A stretch of 64,000 nucleotides of DNA from Falsiroseomonas bella (GTDB lineage Bacteria > Pseudomonadota > Alphaproteobacteria > Acetobacterales > Acetobacteraceae): the NCBI RefSeq assembly GCF_003173615.1, contig NZ_QGNA01000004.1:434001-498000 (forward strand), read 5' to 3'. The notes under the pieces were generated by a model. That model saw only the letters and a list, made by a program, of their open reading frames with translations, had not been told where the DNA came from and did no database searches. The position numbers and the translations under genes were made by a program. Positions 1 to 8,270 of this stretch are shown piece by piece. How positions within the stretch are numbered: position 1 is the stretch's first letter; each line of letters begins with the position of its first letter.

Positions 1-1
1 C

Positions 2-100
2 CCCGACGAACCGGTCGCGGCAACGCCGGAGCCCGCCCTGCCCGAGCCCGAGCCGGCCCCGACCCCGCGCCGCCGCCATGGCTCGGCCCTGCCGGCATGA
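2..100 (+). CDS. 3' end of a Pro/Ala-rich protein, probably DUF3306-like
   Basis: Only the last 32 codons and a TGA stop are in the window; the 5' part lies upstream. The visible tail is rich in Pro, Ala and Glu and ends in the basic stretch RRRHGSALPA. No domain can be recognised in so short a piece. It sits directly upstream of the TorD-FDH genes in the same orientation. In related FDH3-type clusters a DUF3306 gene commonly holds this place and ends with a His-Gly-Ala-Leu-Pro-like tail, so that is the best guess. The assignment rests on position and tail composition only. Confidence 0.45.
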   Translation, partial: PDEPVAATPEPALPEPEPAPTPRRRHGSALPA

Positions 101-188
101 ACCGGAATTTTCCGCTGGCTGCCTATGCGAGGGCCTTGCGAAATTCCGACGGGTGCGGTTGGTTGGAATTTCCTGGAAGGCTCTGGGT

Positions 189-200
189 TGTTACGTAACA
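189..200. promoter_or_regulatory. 12-bp perfect palindrome upstream of the TorD gene
   Basis: TGTTACGTAACA is its own reverse complement and ends 35 bp before the chosen ATG of the TorD-like gene, inside a short AT-richer stretch of otherwise very GC-rich DNA. Two GGAATTT-like words lie between it and the preceding stop. It could be an operator for the formate dehydrogenase operon. No known regulator is assigned: the spacing does not fit the FNR/CRP consensus. Confidence 0.4.
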
Positions 201-235
201 TACTGGGCAAACAAGAAGCCGTGGCCTCTGGTGGG

Positions 236-832
236 ATGACGGAAAGAAAACAGACCGCGCAGGATCCTCTGGATGTCGAGCGCGCGCGGCTTTTCGCCTT
301 GCTGGGACGCCTCATGGGCGGTGCGCCGGATGCTGCGCTGCTGGGTCAGCTGCGCCGTCTCTGCCCGATGCCCGGCGAACTCGGCGCCGCCTATGCGGCC
401 CTGGCCGCGGCCGCATCCTCCGCCACGCCCGAGAGCACCGAGCGCGAGTATTTCGACCTCTTCATTGGGGTCGGACGCGGCGAGATCCTGCCCTACGCCT
501 CCTACTACCTGACCGGCTTCCTGCATGAGCGGCCGCTTGCCGACCTGCGCGGCGACCTGCTGCGCCTCGGCATCGAGCGCGCCGAGGGCGTGGCGGAGCC
601 CGAGGACCACATTGCCTTCCTGTGCGAGACCTATGCGGGGCTGATCGCGGGCGCCTTCCTGGCCGGCCCGGAGGAGGCGCCCGCCTTTTTCTCCCGCCAC
701 ATCCGCCCGTGGGCCGCGCGACTCTTCGCGGACCTGGAGAAGGCGCAGGCGGCATCCTTCTATCGCGGCGTCGGCCATCTGGGGCGCGTTGCCGTGGAAC
801 TCGAGGCGGCGGCGGCAGACCTGCCCGCCTGA
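236..832 (+). CDS. TorD/DmsD-family molecular chaperone for formate dehydrogenase
   Basis: A 198-residue cytoplasmic chaperone of the TorD family, which binds Tat-exported molybdoenzymes and holds them until the cofactor is inserted. Family signatures are visible: EYFDLFIG (about 71-78), PYASYY (86-91) and the PxDH-type motif PEDHIAFLCE (122-131). The whole protein is predicted to be alpha-helical. An in-frame ATG at 125 would add 37 residues unlike the family, and that region overlaps the upstream palindrome, so ATG 236 is preferred, although its ribosome binding site is weak. The next gene starts 32 bases after the stop. Its client is inferred from position to be the formate dehydrogenase alpha subunit. 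Confidence 0.88.
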   Translation: MTERKQTAQDPLDVERARLFALLGRLMGGAPDAALLGQLRRLCPMPGELGAAYAALAAAASSATPESTEREYFDLFIGVGRGEILPYASYYLTGFLHERPLADLRGDLLRLGIERAEGVAEPEDHIAFLCETYAGLIAGAFLAGPEEAPAFFSRHIRPWAARLFADLEKAQAASFYRGVGHLGRVAVELEAAAADLPA

Positions 833-864
833 ACATGTCAACCCGAACAAGGGGAGCTGGGGAA

Positions 865-1086
865 ATGGCTGCAAACGGGGAGGAGAGGTCGGTGCGCCGC
901 GGATTCCTGAAGGCGCTCGGCCTGGGCACGGCGGCGGCCGCTGCCGCGCCGGCCATGGCGCAGCGGGCGGACAGCGTGCCGGCCGGCCAGGCCCGCAAGG
1001 AGAACGAGCAGCAGCGCCTGGCGCCCCGCTACAAGGCCGACAGCGCCGACGTGCAGGCCTTCTACCGCACCAACCGCTACGAATAA
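865..1086 (+). CDS. Formate dehydrogenase-region small Tat-signal protein
   Basis: A 73-residue protein consisting of a twin-arginine leader (SVRRGFLKALG, Arg11-Arg12, then an Ala-rich hydrophobic run ending AMAQ) and a short hydrophilic tail ending in AFYRTNRYE. It matches the small family found next to respiratory formate dehydrogenase genes. Its biochemical role is not known; a part in assembly or export of the enzyme is usually assumed. ATG 865 has an AGGGGAG ribosome binding site 8 bases upstream. An in-frame ATG at 835 is possible but has none. It lies between the TorD gene and the alpha subunit, so the order agrees with the family context. Confidence 0.85.
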   Translation: MAANGEERSVRRGFLKALGLGTAAAAAAPAMAQRADSVPAGQARKENEQQRLAPRYKADSADVQAFYRTNRYE

Positions 1087-1105
1087 GAACCGGGAGACAG
1101 CGCCG

Positions 1106-4027
1106 ATGCTGATCAAGCGCTCCGAAGGCAAGGCGGCGAAGCAGCGCCTTGCCCAGGCCTATGCGGGCCTCTCTTCCGGCGGGCTCGACCGCCGTGCCTT
1201 CCTCCGCCAGGCGGGCTTCGCCGGCGCGGGCCTCGCCGCCCTCGGCACGCTGGCCCCGTCGCGCGTGCAGGCCTCCGGCGCCGCGACCGGCGTGGCCGAC
1301 CATTCGCGCCCGATCCAGCGGATCAAGAACATCTGCACCCATTGCTCGGTCGGCTGCACGGTCACCGCCGAGGTGCAGAACGGCGTGTGGGTCGGCCAGG
1401 AGCCGACCTGGGCCAGCCCCATCAACCGCGGCACGCATTGCGCCAAGGGCGCGGCGGTGCGCGAGCTGGTGCATGGCGATCGCCGCCTGAAGTATCCGAT
1501 GAAGCTCGTCGGCGGGCAGTGGCAGCGGATCAGCTGGGACGTCGCCTACGCCGAGATCGCCGAGAAGCTGATGAAGGTGCGCGCCGAGAGCGGGCCCGAC
1601 AGCGTGTTCTGGCTCGGCAGCGCCAAGTTCTCGAACGAGGGCGCGTATCTGTACCGGAAGTTCGCCGCCTTCTGGGGCACGAACAACGTGGACCACCAGG
1701 CGCGCATCTGCCACTCCACCACGGTGGCCGGCGTGGCGAACACCTGGGGTTACGGCGCGCAGACCAACTCCTACAACGACATCCGCAATTCCAAGACCAT
1801 GATCATCATGGGCGGGAACCCGGCGGAGGCGCATCCGGTCAGCCTGCAGCACCTGCTGTCGGGCAAGGAGCGGAACCGCGCGAACATGATCGTCATCGAT
1901 CCGCGCTTCACCCGCACCGCGGCGCATGCGACCGAATACGTGCGCATCCGTCCCGGCACCGACATCCCCGTCATCTGGGGCATGCTGCACCACATCTTCG
2001 CCAATGGCTGGGAGGACAAGGAGTTCATCCGTCAGCGCGTCTACGGCATGGACGAGATCCGCGCCGAGGTGGCGAAGTGGACGCCGGCCGAGGTCGAGCG
2101 CGTCACCGGCGTGCCGGGCGAGCAGCTGAAGAAGGTCGCGCAGACCTTCGCGACCGAGAAGCCCGCGACGCTGATCTGGTGCATGGGCGCCACGCAGAAG
2201 ACGGTCGGCACCGCCAATGTGCGCGCCTTCTCGATCCTGCTGCTGGCCACCGGCAATGTCGGCGCCGACGGCACCGGCGCGAACATCTTCCGCGGCCACT
2301 GCAACGTGCAGGGCGCGACGGATTTCGGCCTCGATGTCGGCACGTTGCCCGCCTATTACGGCCTCGAGGAAGGCGCCTGGCGCCACTGGGGCCGCGTCTG
2401 GGGCGTGCCCTTCGAGAACCTGCGCGACCGCTTCGAGAATGTGCAGATGATGGGCGCGCCGGGCATCCCGACCACGCGCTACTTCGACGCCGCGACGCTG
2501 CCGAAGGACCAGATCCAGCAGCGCGACCGGCTGAAGGCCATGATGGTGTTCGGCCATGGCGGCAACACCGTCACCCGCATGCCGGAGGCGGTGAAGGGCC
2601 TTGAGGCGATGGAACTGCTGGTCGTCGCCGACCCGCATCCCACCACCTTCGCCGTACTGTCCGGGCGCCGCGACAACACCTATCTGCTGCCGATCTGCAC
2701 GCAGTTCGAATGCGACGGCAGCCGCACCGCCTCCAACCGGTCCGTCCAGTGGGGCCACAAGATCGTCAACCCGATCTTCGAGTCCAAGACCGACTACGAG
2801 GTGATGTACCGCCTGGCCGGCGCGCTCGACGCCGCGGCGGAGAAGAGCGGCCAGGCGATCCGCTTTCAGCAGGACATGTTCAAGCCGTACGAGATCAAGG
2901 ACGGCGCGCCGACGGCGGAGAGCATCCTGCGGGAGATCAACCGCGGCTCGCTGTCGACCGGCTACACCGGCCAGTCGCCGGAACGCCTCAAGCTGCACAT
3001 GGAGCACCAGGACAAGTTCGACCTGGTGACGCTGCGCGGCCGCGAGGGCACGCCGGTGGCCAACGAGTTCTACGGCATGCCCTGGCCGTGCTGGGGCCCG
3101 GCGGAGTGGAAGCATCCGGGCAGCCACATCCTCTACAACACGAACCTGCACGTGAAGGACGGCGGCGGCACCTTCCGCCCGCGCTTCGGCACGGAGCGCA
3201 ACGGCGTGACGCTGCTGGCCGAAGGCTCATGGTCGAAGGGCTCGGAGATCCAGGACGGCTATCCGGAGTTCACCACGGCGGTGCTGAAGCGCCTCGGCTG
3301 GTACGACGAGCTGACCGCCGAGGAGAAGGCCTGGATCGAGGGCAATGGCGGCACCTTCTCCTGGGCCACCGACCTCAGCTTCGGCGTGATGCGCGTGGCG
3401 ATGGGGCATGGTTGCGTGCCGTACGGCAACGGCAAGGCGCGCGCCGTGGCGTGGAACCTGCCGGACCCGGTGCCGGTGCACCGCGAGCCGATCTACACGC
3501 CGCGCCTGGATCTGCTCGCGCAATACCCGACGCTGCCGGATCGCCGCGGCTTCCGCCTGCCGCATCTCGGCCAGTCGGTGCAGGCGCGCTCCAACCAGGT
3601 CGCACGCGACTTCCCGATCATCCTCACCTCCGGCCGCCTGGTGGAATACGAGGGCGGCGGCGAGGAGACGCGGTCCAACAAGTGGCTCGCCGAGCTGCAG
3701 CAGGACATGTTCGTCGAGATCAACCCGGGCGACGCGGCGGAGCGGAACATCCGCGACGGCCAGTGGGTCTGGGTGAGCGGGCCGGAGAACAACGCGCGCA
3801 CCCGCGTGAAGGCGCTGGTGACGGAGCGCGTGGGCAAGGGCGTGGCCTTCATGCCCTTCCACTTCGCCGGCTGGTTCATGGGAACCGACCAGCGGAGCAA
3901 GTATCCGCAGGGCACCGACCCGATCGTGCTGGGCGAGTCGGTGAACGCGGTGACCACCTATGGCTATGACCCCGTCACCTTCATGCAGGAGACGAAGGTC
4001 ACGCTCTGCCAGATCCGTGCGGCCTGA
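1106..4027 (+). CDS. fdhA: Formate dehydrogenase alpha (catalytic) subunit, Tat-exported, Cys type
   Basis: A 973-residue molybdopterin oxidoreductase that oxidises formate to CO2. A twin-arginine leader (DRRAFLRQAG, Arg29-Arg30) predicts export, so the active site is periplasmic. The [4Fe-4S] ligands are Cys77, Cys80, Cys84 and Cys112 (CTHCSVGC and HCAKG). The formate dehydrogenase active-site signature NVDHQARICH places Cys202-His203 where FdnG/FdoG carry selenocysteine-His, so this is a cysteine, non-selenium enzyme. The C-terminal domain should bind the bis-MGD cofactor. The start at ATG 1106 follows GGGAGAC. The beta subunit begins 23 bases downstream. Mo versus W cannot be told from the sequence. 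Confidence 0.97.
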   Translation: MLIKRSEGKAAKQRLAQAYAGLSSGGLDRRAFLRQAGFAGAGLAALGTLAPSRVQASGAATGVADHSRPIQRIKNICTHCSVGCTVTAEVQNGVWVGQEPTWASPINRGTHCAKGAAVRELVHGDRRLKYPMKLVGGQWQRISWDVAYAEIAEKLMKVRAESGPDSVFWLGSAKFSNEGAYLYRKFAAFWGTNNVDHQARICHSTTVAGVANTWGYGAQTNSYNDIRNSKTMIIMGGNPAEAHPVSLQHLLSGKERNRANMIVIDPRFTRTAAHATEYVRIRPGTDIPVIWGMLHHIFANGWEDKEFIRQRVYGMDEIRAEVAKWTPAEVERVTGVPGEQLKKVAQTFATEKPATLIWCMGATQKTVGTANVRAFSILLLATGNVGADGTGANIFRGHCNVQGATDFGLDVGTLPAYYGLEEGAWRHWGRVWGVPFENLRDRFENVQMMGAPGIPTTRYFDAATLPKDQIQQRDRLKAMMVFGHGGNTVTRMPEAVKGLEAMELLVVADPHPTTFAVLSGRRDNTYLLPICTQFECDGSRTASNRSVQWGHKIVNPIFESKTDYEVMYRLAGALDAAAEKSGQAIRFQQDMFKPYEIKDGAPTAESILREINRGSLSTGYTGQSPERLKLHMEHQDKFDLVTLRGREGTPVANEFYGMPWPCWGPAEWKHPGSHILYNTNLHVKDGGGTFRPRFGTERNGVTLLAEGSWSKGSEIQDGYPEFTTAVLKRLGWYDELTAEEKAWIEGNGGTFSWATDLSFGVMRVAMGHGCVPYGNGKARAVAWNLPDPVPVHREPIYTPRLDLLAQYPTLPDRRGFRLPHLGQSVQARSNQVARDFPIILTSGRLVEYEGGGEETRSNKWLAELQQDMFVEINPGDAAERNIRDGQWVWVSGPENNARTRVKALVTERVGKGVAFMPFHFAGWFMGTDQRSKYPQGTDPIVLGESVNAVTTYGYDPVTFMQETKVTLCQIRAA

Positions 4028-4050
4028 GAGACCGGGGGGAGAACAGAACA

Positions 4051-4647
4051 ATGGCCCGCATGAAGTTCCTGTGCGACAGCGACCGTTGCATCGAGTGCAA
4101 CGCCTGCGTCACGGCCTGCAAGAACGAGCACGAGGTACCCTGGGGCATCAACCGCCGCCGCGTCGTCACCATCAATGACGGCAAGGCGGGCGAGCGCTCC
4201 ATCTCCATGGCGTGCATGCACTGCACCGACGCGCCCTGCGCGGCGGTGTGCCCGACCTCGTGCTTCTACACTACGGCCGATGCGATCGTGCTGCACGACA
4301 AGGACACCTGCATCGGCTGCGGCTACTGCTTCTATGCCTGCCCCTTCGGCGCGCCGCAGTATCCGCGCGTCGGCAACTTCGGCACCCGCGGCAAGATGGA
4401 CAAGTGCACCTACTGCGCCGGCGGCCCGCAGGCGGACAACGTTGCGGCCGAATACACGCAATACGGCGCCAACCGCATCGCGGAAGGCAAGCTGCCGATC
4501 TGCGCCGAGATGTGCTCGACCAAGGCGCTGCTCGCCGGCGACGGCGAGATGATCGCCACCATCTACCGCGAGCGCGTGCAGAAGCGCGGCTACGGCGCGG
4601 GCGCCTGGGGCTGGCGCACCGCCTACAAGGAAACCCTCAGCGTCTGA
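4051..4647 (+). CDS. fdhB: Formate dehydrogenase beta subunit, four [4Fe-4S] clusters
   Basis: A 198-residue ferredoxin-like electron-transfer subunit. The Cys motifs CIECNACVTAC, CMHCTDAPCAAVC and CIGCGYCFYAC, plus CTYC with a late AEMC, supply ligands for four [4Fe-4S] clusters, as in FDH3-type beta subunits. It has no signal peptide and no C-terminal membrane anchor. It should therefore be exported as a partner of the Tat-bearing alpha subunit and pass electrons to the cytochrome b gamma subunit. ATG 4051 lies 23 bases after the alpha stop, behind a GGGGGGAGAA ribosome binding site. Confidence 0.96.
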   Translation: MARMKFLCDSDRCIECNACVTACKNEHEVPWGINRRRVVTINDGKAGERSISMACMHCTDAPCAAVCPTSCFYTTADAIVLHDKDTCIGCGYCFYACPFGAPQYPRVGNFGTRGKMDKCTYCAGGPQADNVAAEYTQYGANRIAEGKLPICAEMCSTKALLAGDGEMIATIYRERVQKRGYGAGAWGWRTAYKETLSV

Positions 4648-4703
4648 GGCAAGAGAGGCGGGGCGGGCCGCTGGCCCGCCAACGCCCCCTCGGGGAGATG
4701 ATC

Positions 4704-5723
4704 ATGATCGCACGCATCCTGCCCGCCCTGGCGCTTGCGCTCGGGCTCGGCTTCACAACACCCGCGCCGGCCCAGATCGGCGGCCCGGTCACCGGCATTC
4801 CAACCAACCCCGCGCCGAGCGGCTTCAGCGCGGAGGAACTCGAACTGCAGAAGGCGCTGCAGGGCGGGCGCATCGGCGGGCGCATCTCCATCCCGGACGC
4901 GCAGGCTGCGAGCCTGGTGCAGCCGGCCGGCCGCGACTGGCGCGCCTTCCACAACGTCACGCTGAGCTGGATCGGCGGCATCGCCGTGCTCGGCATGCTC
5001 GCCATCATCGGGATGTTCTACGCCACGCGCGGGCGCATCGCGATCGATTCCGGCCGGTCCGGGCGCACCATCCAGCGATTCAACCTGCTGGAGCGCTCGG
5101 CGCACTGGATGACCGCGGGCTCCTTCGTGGTGCTGGCGCTGACCGGCCTGAACCTGACCTTCGGGCGCTGGCTGATCCTGCCGATCATCGGGCCGGACGC
5201 CTTCGCGACCATCACGCTCTGGGGCAAGTTCGCACACAACTACCTGTCCTTCCCCTTCACGCTCGGCATCGTCCTGCTGTTCCTGCTGTGGGTGAAGGAC
5301 AACATCCCGAACGGGCGCGACGTGGGCTGGCTCAAGGCCGCGGGCGGGCTGTTCGGCCATTCGCATCCGCCGGCAGGGCGCTTCAATGCCGGGCAGAAGA
5401 TGGTGTTCTGGATCACCGTGATCGGCGGCACCCTCGTCGCCATCTCCGGCTATGTGCTGATCTTCCCCTTCTGGGCCACCGACATCGCGGGGCAGCAGCT
5501 GGCGCATATCGTGCACGGCGTCATCTCCGTGCTGATGATCGGCGCGATGCTCGGCCACATCTATATCGGCTCGGTTGGCATGGAGGGCGCCTTCGACGCG
5601 ATGGGCTCCGGCCAGGTGGACCTGAACTGGGCGAAGGAGCACCACTCGCTCTGGGTCGAGGACGAGATGAAGAAGGCGCGCGAGACCATCGCGCCCAACG
5701 CGAAGGTCGCCGGGGCGGACTGA
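4704..5723 (+). CDS. Formate dehydrogenase gamma subunit, cytochrome b556 type
   Basis: A 339-residue membrane subunit that takes electrons from the beta subunit through heme b and reduces quinone. It has a cleavable signal peptide ending near TTPAPAQ, a periplasmic segment of about 70 residues, one transmembrane helix, then a four-helix cytochrome b domain. Candidate heme ligands are the His residues in ERSAHWMTAG, GKFAHNYLSF, LAHIVHG and MLGHIYIG. Two in-frame ATGs are close together; 4704 is chosen because GGGGAG at 4692-4697 sits at proper distance from it but abuts 4698. Two hairpins follow the stop, suggesting the end of the transcript. Confidence 0.95.
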   Translation: MIARILPALALALGLGFTTPAPAQIGGPVTGIPTNPAPSGFSAEELELQKALQGGRIGGRISIPDAQAASLVQPAGRDWRAFHNVTLSWIGGIAVLGMLAIIGMFYATRGRIAIDSGRSGRTIQRFNLLERSAHWMTAGSFVVLALTGLNLTFGRWLILPIIGPDAFATITLWGKFAHNYLSFPFTLGIVLLFLLWVKDNIPNGRDVGWLKAAGGLFGHSHPPAGRFNAGQKMVFWITVIGGTLVAISGYVLIFPFWATDIAGQQLAHIVHGVISVLMIGAMLGHIYIGSVGMEGAFDAMGSGQVDLNWAKEHHSLWVEDEMKKARETIAPNAKVAGAD

Positions 5724-5734
5724 TCCCGGCAACG

Positions 5735-5752
5735 GCGCCCCGGCCGGGGCGC
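5735..5752. terminator. 18-bp perfect palindrome after the FDH operon
   Basis: GCGCCCCGGCCGGGGCGC is fully self-complementary and begins 11 bases after the gamma-subunit stop. It has no T-run, so it is more likely a stabilising 3' hairpin than an intrinsic terminator by itself. It acts together with the longer hairpin that follows. Confidence 0.5.
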
Positions 5753-5762
5753 GCAACGTGAC

Positions 5763-5803
5763 CGGAACCGGCCGCGGCGATGCCCTGGCCGGTTCCGCCT
5801 TTT
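5763..5803 (+). terminator. Rho-independent terminator of the formate dehydrogenase operon
   Basis: CGGAACCGGCC (5763-5773) pairs perfectly with GGCCGGTTCCG (5787-5797) around a 13-base loop and is followed by CCTTTT. It lies between the gamma-subunit gene and mobB. The T-run is short, so some read-through into the cofactor genes is possible. Confidence 0.7.
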
Positions 5804-5816
5804 CGAGGACCGGACA

Positions 5817-6335
5817 TTGCGCCTGATCGGACTGGCCGGCTGGAGCGGCGCCGGCAAGACCACGCTGATGACGCGGCTGATCCCGGAACTCGCCGCGCGC
5901 GGCGTCTCGGTCTCCACGCTCAAGCACGCGCACCACGCCTTCGACATCGACCGTCCCGGGAAGGACAGCTACGAGCACCGAAGCGCCGGGGCGCGGCAGG
6001 TGCTGGTGGCCAGCGCCAATCGCTGGGCGCTGATGACCGAGCTGCGCGGCGCGCCGGAACCGAAGCTGGCCGACCTGCTCCGGCGGCTGGACAAGGTGGA
6101 CCTGGTCATCGTGGAGGGCTTCAAGCGCGACGCCCATCCGAAGCTCGAGGTGCATCGCTCCGCGAACGGTAAGCCCTGGATCCATCCCGAGGATCCCTTC
6201 GTCGCCGCGATCGCCGCCGATGTCGCCCCGCCCAACGCGGTGCTGCCTTGGGCGCATCTGGACGACATCGGCGCCATCGCCGGGCTGGTGCTGGACAAGG
6301 CGACGCCGCTGGAAGCCTTCCTCGCCAAGGACTAG
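5817..6335 (+). CDS. mobB: Molybdopterin-guanine dinucleotide biosynthesis adaptor MobB
   Basis: A 172-residue P-loop GTP-binding protein that assists MobA in attaching GMP to molybdopterin. The Walker A motif GWSGAGKTT is at residues 8-16, directly after the first strand, and a conserved strand DLVIVEGFKRDAHPK follows, as in the family. The start is an unusual TTG at 5817; starting later would remove the P-loop strand. It begins 14 bases after the FDH terminator, and moeA follows 9 bases after its stop, so mobB-moeA form a cofactor unit serving the bis-MGD enzyme upstream. Confidence 0.93.
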   Translation: MRLIGLAGWSGAGKTTLMTRLIPELAARGVSVSTLKHAHHAFDIDRPGKDSYEHRSAGARQVLVASANRWALMTELRGAPEPKLADLLRRLDKVDLVIVEGFKRDAHPKLEVHRSANGKPWIHPEDPFVAAIAADVAPPNAVLPWAHLDDIGAIAGLVLDKATPLEAFLAKD

Positions 6336-6344
6336 ATCGGGCGC

Positions 6345-7592
6345 ATGGCCCAGCTCAGCGACGACTGCTTCGCGTTCGGTGGCAAGCTCCTGGCCGTTGA
6401 GCAGGCCGAGGCGCTGATCGCCGAGCGTGTCCCGCCGCTGGAGGGGACGGAGGAGGTGCCGCTGGCGGCGGCGCTCGGGCGCGTGCTGGCCGGGGCTCTG
6501 TGCGCGCCCGTCGCGCTGCCGCCCTTCTTCAATTCCGCCGTGGATGGCTACGCCTTCCGCCATGCCGACCTTGCCGCGGAGGGCGAGACGCGCCTGACGA
6601 TAGCCGGCCGGGTGCAGGCGGGCGCCGAAGCGGCGCCGGTCGCGCCGGGCACTGCCATTCGCATCTTCACCGGCGCGCCGATGCCGCCCGGTGCCGACAC
6701 GGTGATGATGCAGGAGGATGCGAAGGAGGAGGCCGGCGCGGTGCTGCTGCCGCCCGGCCTGAAGCAAGGCGCGAATTGCCGCCCCGCCGGCGAGGATCTG
6801 CAACGGGATGCGATCGCGCTGCGCGCCGGGCGGCGCCTGACCGCCCCCGATCTCGGCCTCGCCGCCGCGCTCGGGCTCACGCGGCTCACGGTGCGGCCGC
6901 GGCTGCGCGTCGGCGTCTTCTCCACCGGGGACGAGCTGGCCGAGCCGGGCCACCCGCTCGGGCCGGCGCAGACCTACGATTCCAACCGCTTCACGCTGAT
7001 GGCGCTGCTGGCCGGGCTGCCCGCGACGGTGTCCGACCTCGGCATCCTGCCCGATGACGGCGTGGCGACGGCGAACGCCCTCGCGGCCGCGGCGGAGACG
7101 CATGACCTGCTGCTCACCTCGGGCGGCGTTTCCACAGGCGAGGCCGACCACGTGAAGGCAGCCATCGAGGCCGGCGGGCGGCTGGTGTTCTGGCGGCTGG
7201 CGATCAAGCCGGGTCGGCCGGCGGCGATGGGGGTGGTGGGCGGCACGCCGGTGGTCGGGCTGCCGGGCAACCCGGTGGCGGCGGTCGTAACCTTCCTGCA
7301 TCTGGCGCGACCGCTGGTGCTGCGCCTGGCCGGGGCGGAGCCAGAGCCACTACCGCGCTTCGCGGCCGAGGCCGACTTCGCCTATCGCAAGAAGGCCGGG
7401 CGGCGGGAGTATGTGCGCGTGTCGCTGATCTTCGGCCAGGGGCTGCCGGTGGCACGGAAATACCCGCGCGAGGGGGCGGGGCTGCTGACCTCGCTGACCG
7501 AATCCCACGCCTTCGCCGAGCTGCCGGAGGACGTGACTCAGGTCGCGCCCGGCGACCGCGTGCGCGTGCTGCCCTTCCGCGCGGTGTTCTGA
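6345..7592 (+). CDS. moeA: Molybdopterin molybdotransferase MoeA
   Basis: A 415-residue enzyme that inserts molybdate into adenylated molybdopterin. Family motifs are visible: FFNSAVDGYAFR near residue 62, STGDELAEPG, the loop TSGGVSTGEADHVK, and GLPGNPVA before the C-terminal barrel domain. Length agrees with the family. It starts 9 bases after mobB and probably shares its transcript. The next gene is convergent. Together with mobA and fdhD at 39-41 kb, it supplies cofactor steps needed by the formate dehydrogenase. Confidence 0.95.
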   Translation: MAQLSDDCFAFGGKLLAVEQAEALIAERVPPLEGTEEVPLAAALGRVLAGALCAPVALPPFFNSAVDGYAFRHADLAAEGETRLTIAGRVQAGAEAAPVAPGTAIRIFTGAPMPPGADTVMMQEDAKEEAGAVLLPPGLKQGANCRPAGEDLQRDAIALRAGRRLTAPDLGLAAALGLTRLTVRPRLRVGVFSTGDELAEPGHPLGPAQTYDSNRFTLMALLAGLPATVSDLGILPDDGVATANALAAAAETHDLLLTSGGVSTGEADHVKAAIEAGGRLVFWRLAIKPGRPAAMGVVGGTPVVGLPGNPVAAVVTFLHLARPLVLRLAGAEPEPLPRFAAEADFAYRKKAGRREYVRVSLIFGQGLPVARKYPREGAGLLTSLTESHAFAELPEDVTQVAPGDRVRVLPFRAVF

Positions 7593-7677
7593 AGGGGCGG
7601 TTGCTCCGGAATTCGCCGGGCAAACTGGCCAGCCATCGCCCGCCCGGCGTACCACCGAGCGGGGCGGCAGGCGCGCG

Positions 7678-7694
7678 GCCCGCAAGTCGCGGGC
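7678..7694. terminator. Hairpin between convergent moeA and a PEP-CTERM gene
   Basis: GCCCGC and GCGGGC pair around a 5-base loop in the 123-base gap between two convergent genes. It has no T-run. It could end transcription from either side, but the evidence is only the stem and its place. Confidence 0.3.
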
Positions 7695-7715
7695 GGGCCG
7701 TCTGCACCGGACCGG

Positions 7716-8270
7716 CTACGCCACGCGCGCGGCCCGGCGCCGGCGCGCGACCGCCAGCCCCCCGAGGCCGAGGCCCAGCAGGGCCAGCGAGGCGGGTTCG
7801 GGCACGACGGACACGGTTCCAGCGATGCTACCGTAGCCACAACAGGTCCGGTCGGGATCGGACGAGGTCCTGATGAATGAGAAGAACGTCGCAGCCGAAC
7901 CGGGCGCGCTGATCGCCAGGAGAAAGTCGTCCTGTCCCGGCGCAACGCTGCGGACGGTCCCGAACCCGCTATCCGTCCCGGCGAGCCCGCCGATGATGAG
8001 CCGGTCATTCGCCTTGTCGTAGGTGAAGGCGACCTGCGAGCCGAGCGGCATGCTCAAGGCATTCAGCACGATGCCCACGGTGCTGTCCACGATGCTGGCG
8101 CTGTCGTCGAAGGTGACCGTGGCCGATCCGCTGACATCCGGGAAGAAGGCGAGGCGGGTCGCGGTGAATTCGTAGGTCCTGCTGATGATCGCCGCACCGG
8201 CGGGCATTGCCGCCATGGCCATGCTCGCCACGACGAGCAAAGTGGCGATCGTGATCCGCCGGACTGCCAT
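7716..8270 (-). CDS. PEP-CTERM sorting-domain protein of unknown function
   Basis: A 184-residue secreted protein. It has an N-terminal signal peptide (MAVRRITIATLLVVASMAM, cleaved near PAGAA), a beta-rich middle with no recognised domain, and a C-terminal sorting signal: VVPEPASLALLGLGLGG followed by an Arg-rich end. Such tails are recognised by exosortase and the proteins are placed at the cell surface or in exopolysaccharide; no exosortase gene is in the window. The start is set by AAGGAGG 6 bases upstream of ATG 8270; a longer open frame to 8333 lacks such a site. Cys residues in DRTCCGYGS are the only unusual feature. Confidence 0.85.
   Translation of the reverse strand: MAVRRITIATLLVVASMAMAAMPAGAAIISRTYEFTATRLAFFPDVSGSATVTFDDSASIVDSTVGIVLNALSMPLGSQVAFTYDKANDRLIIGGLAGTDSGFGTVRSVAPGQDDFLLAISAPGSAATFFSFIRTSSDPDRTCCGYGSIAGTVSVVPEPASLALLGLGLGGLAVARRRRAARVA

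Noticed and set aside
191-3151. Very long open frame on the minus strand (about 986 codons) opposite the formate dehydrogenase genes
   Set aside because: It lies antisense to torD and fdhA, which have clear family motifs. Its translation is Arg/Ala/Gly/His-rich low-complexity sequence, a usual result of high GC bias.
4623-7301. Long minus-strand frame opposite FDH gamma, mobB and moeA
   Set aside because: Its translation is rich in Arg, His and Gly without motifs, while the plus strand encodes recognised proteins throughout.
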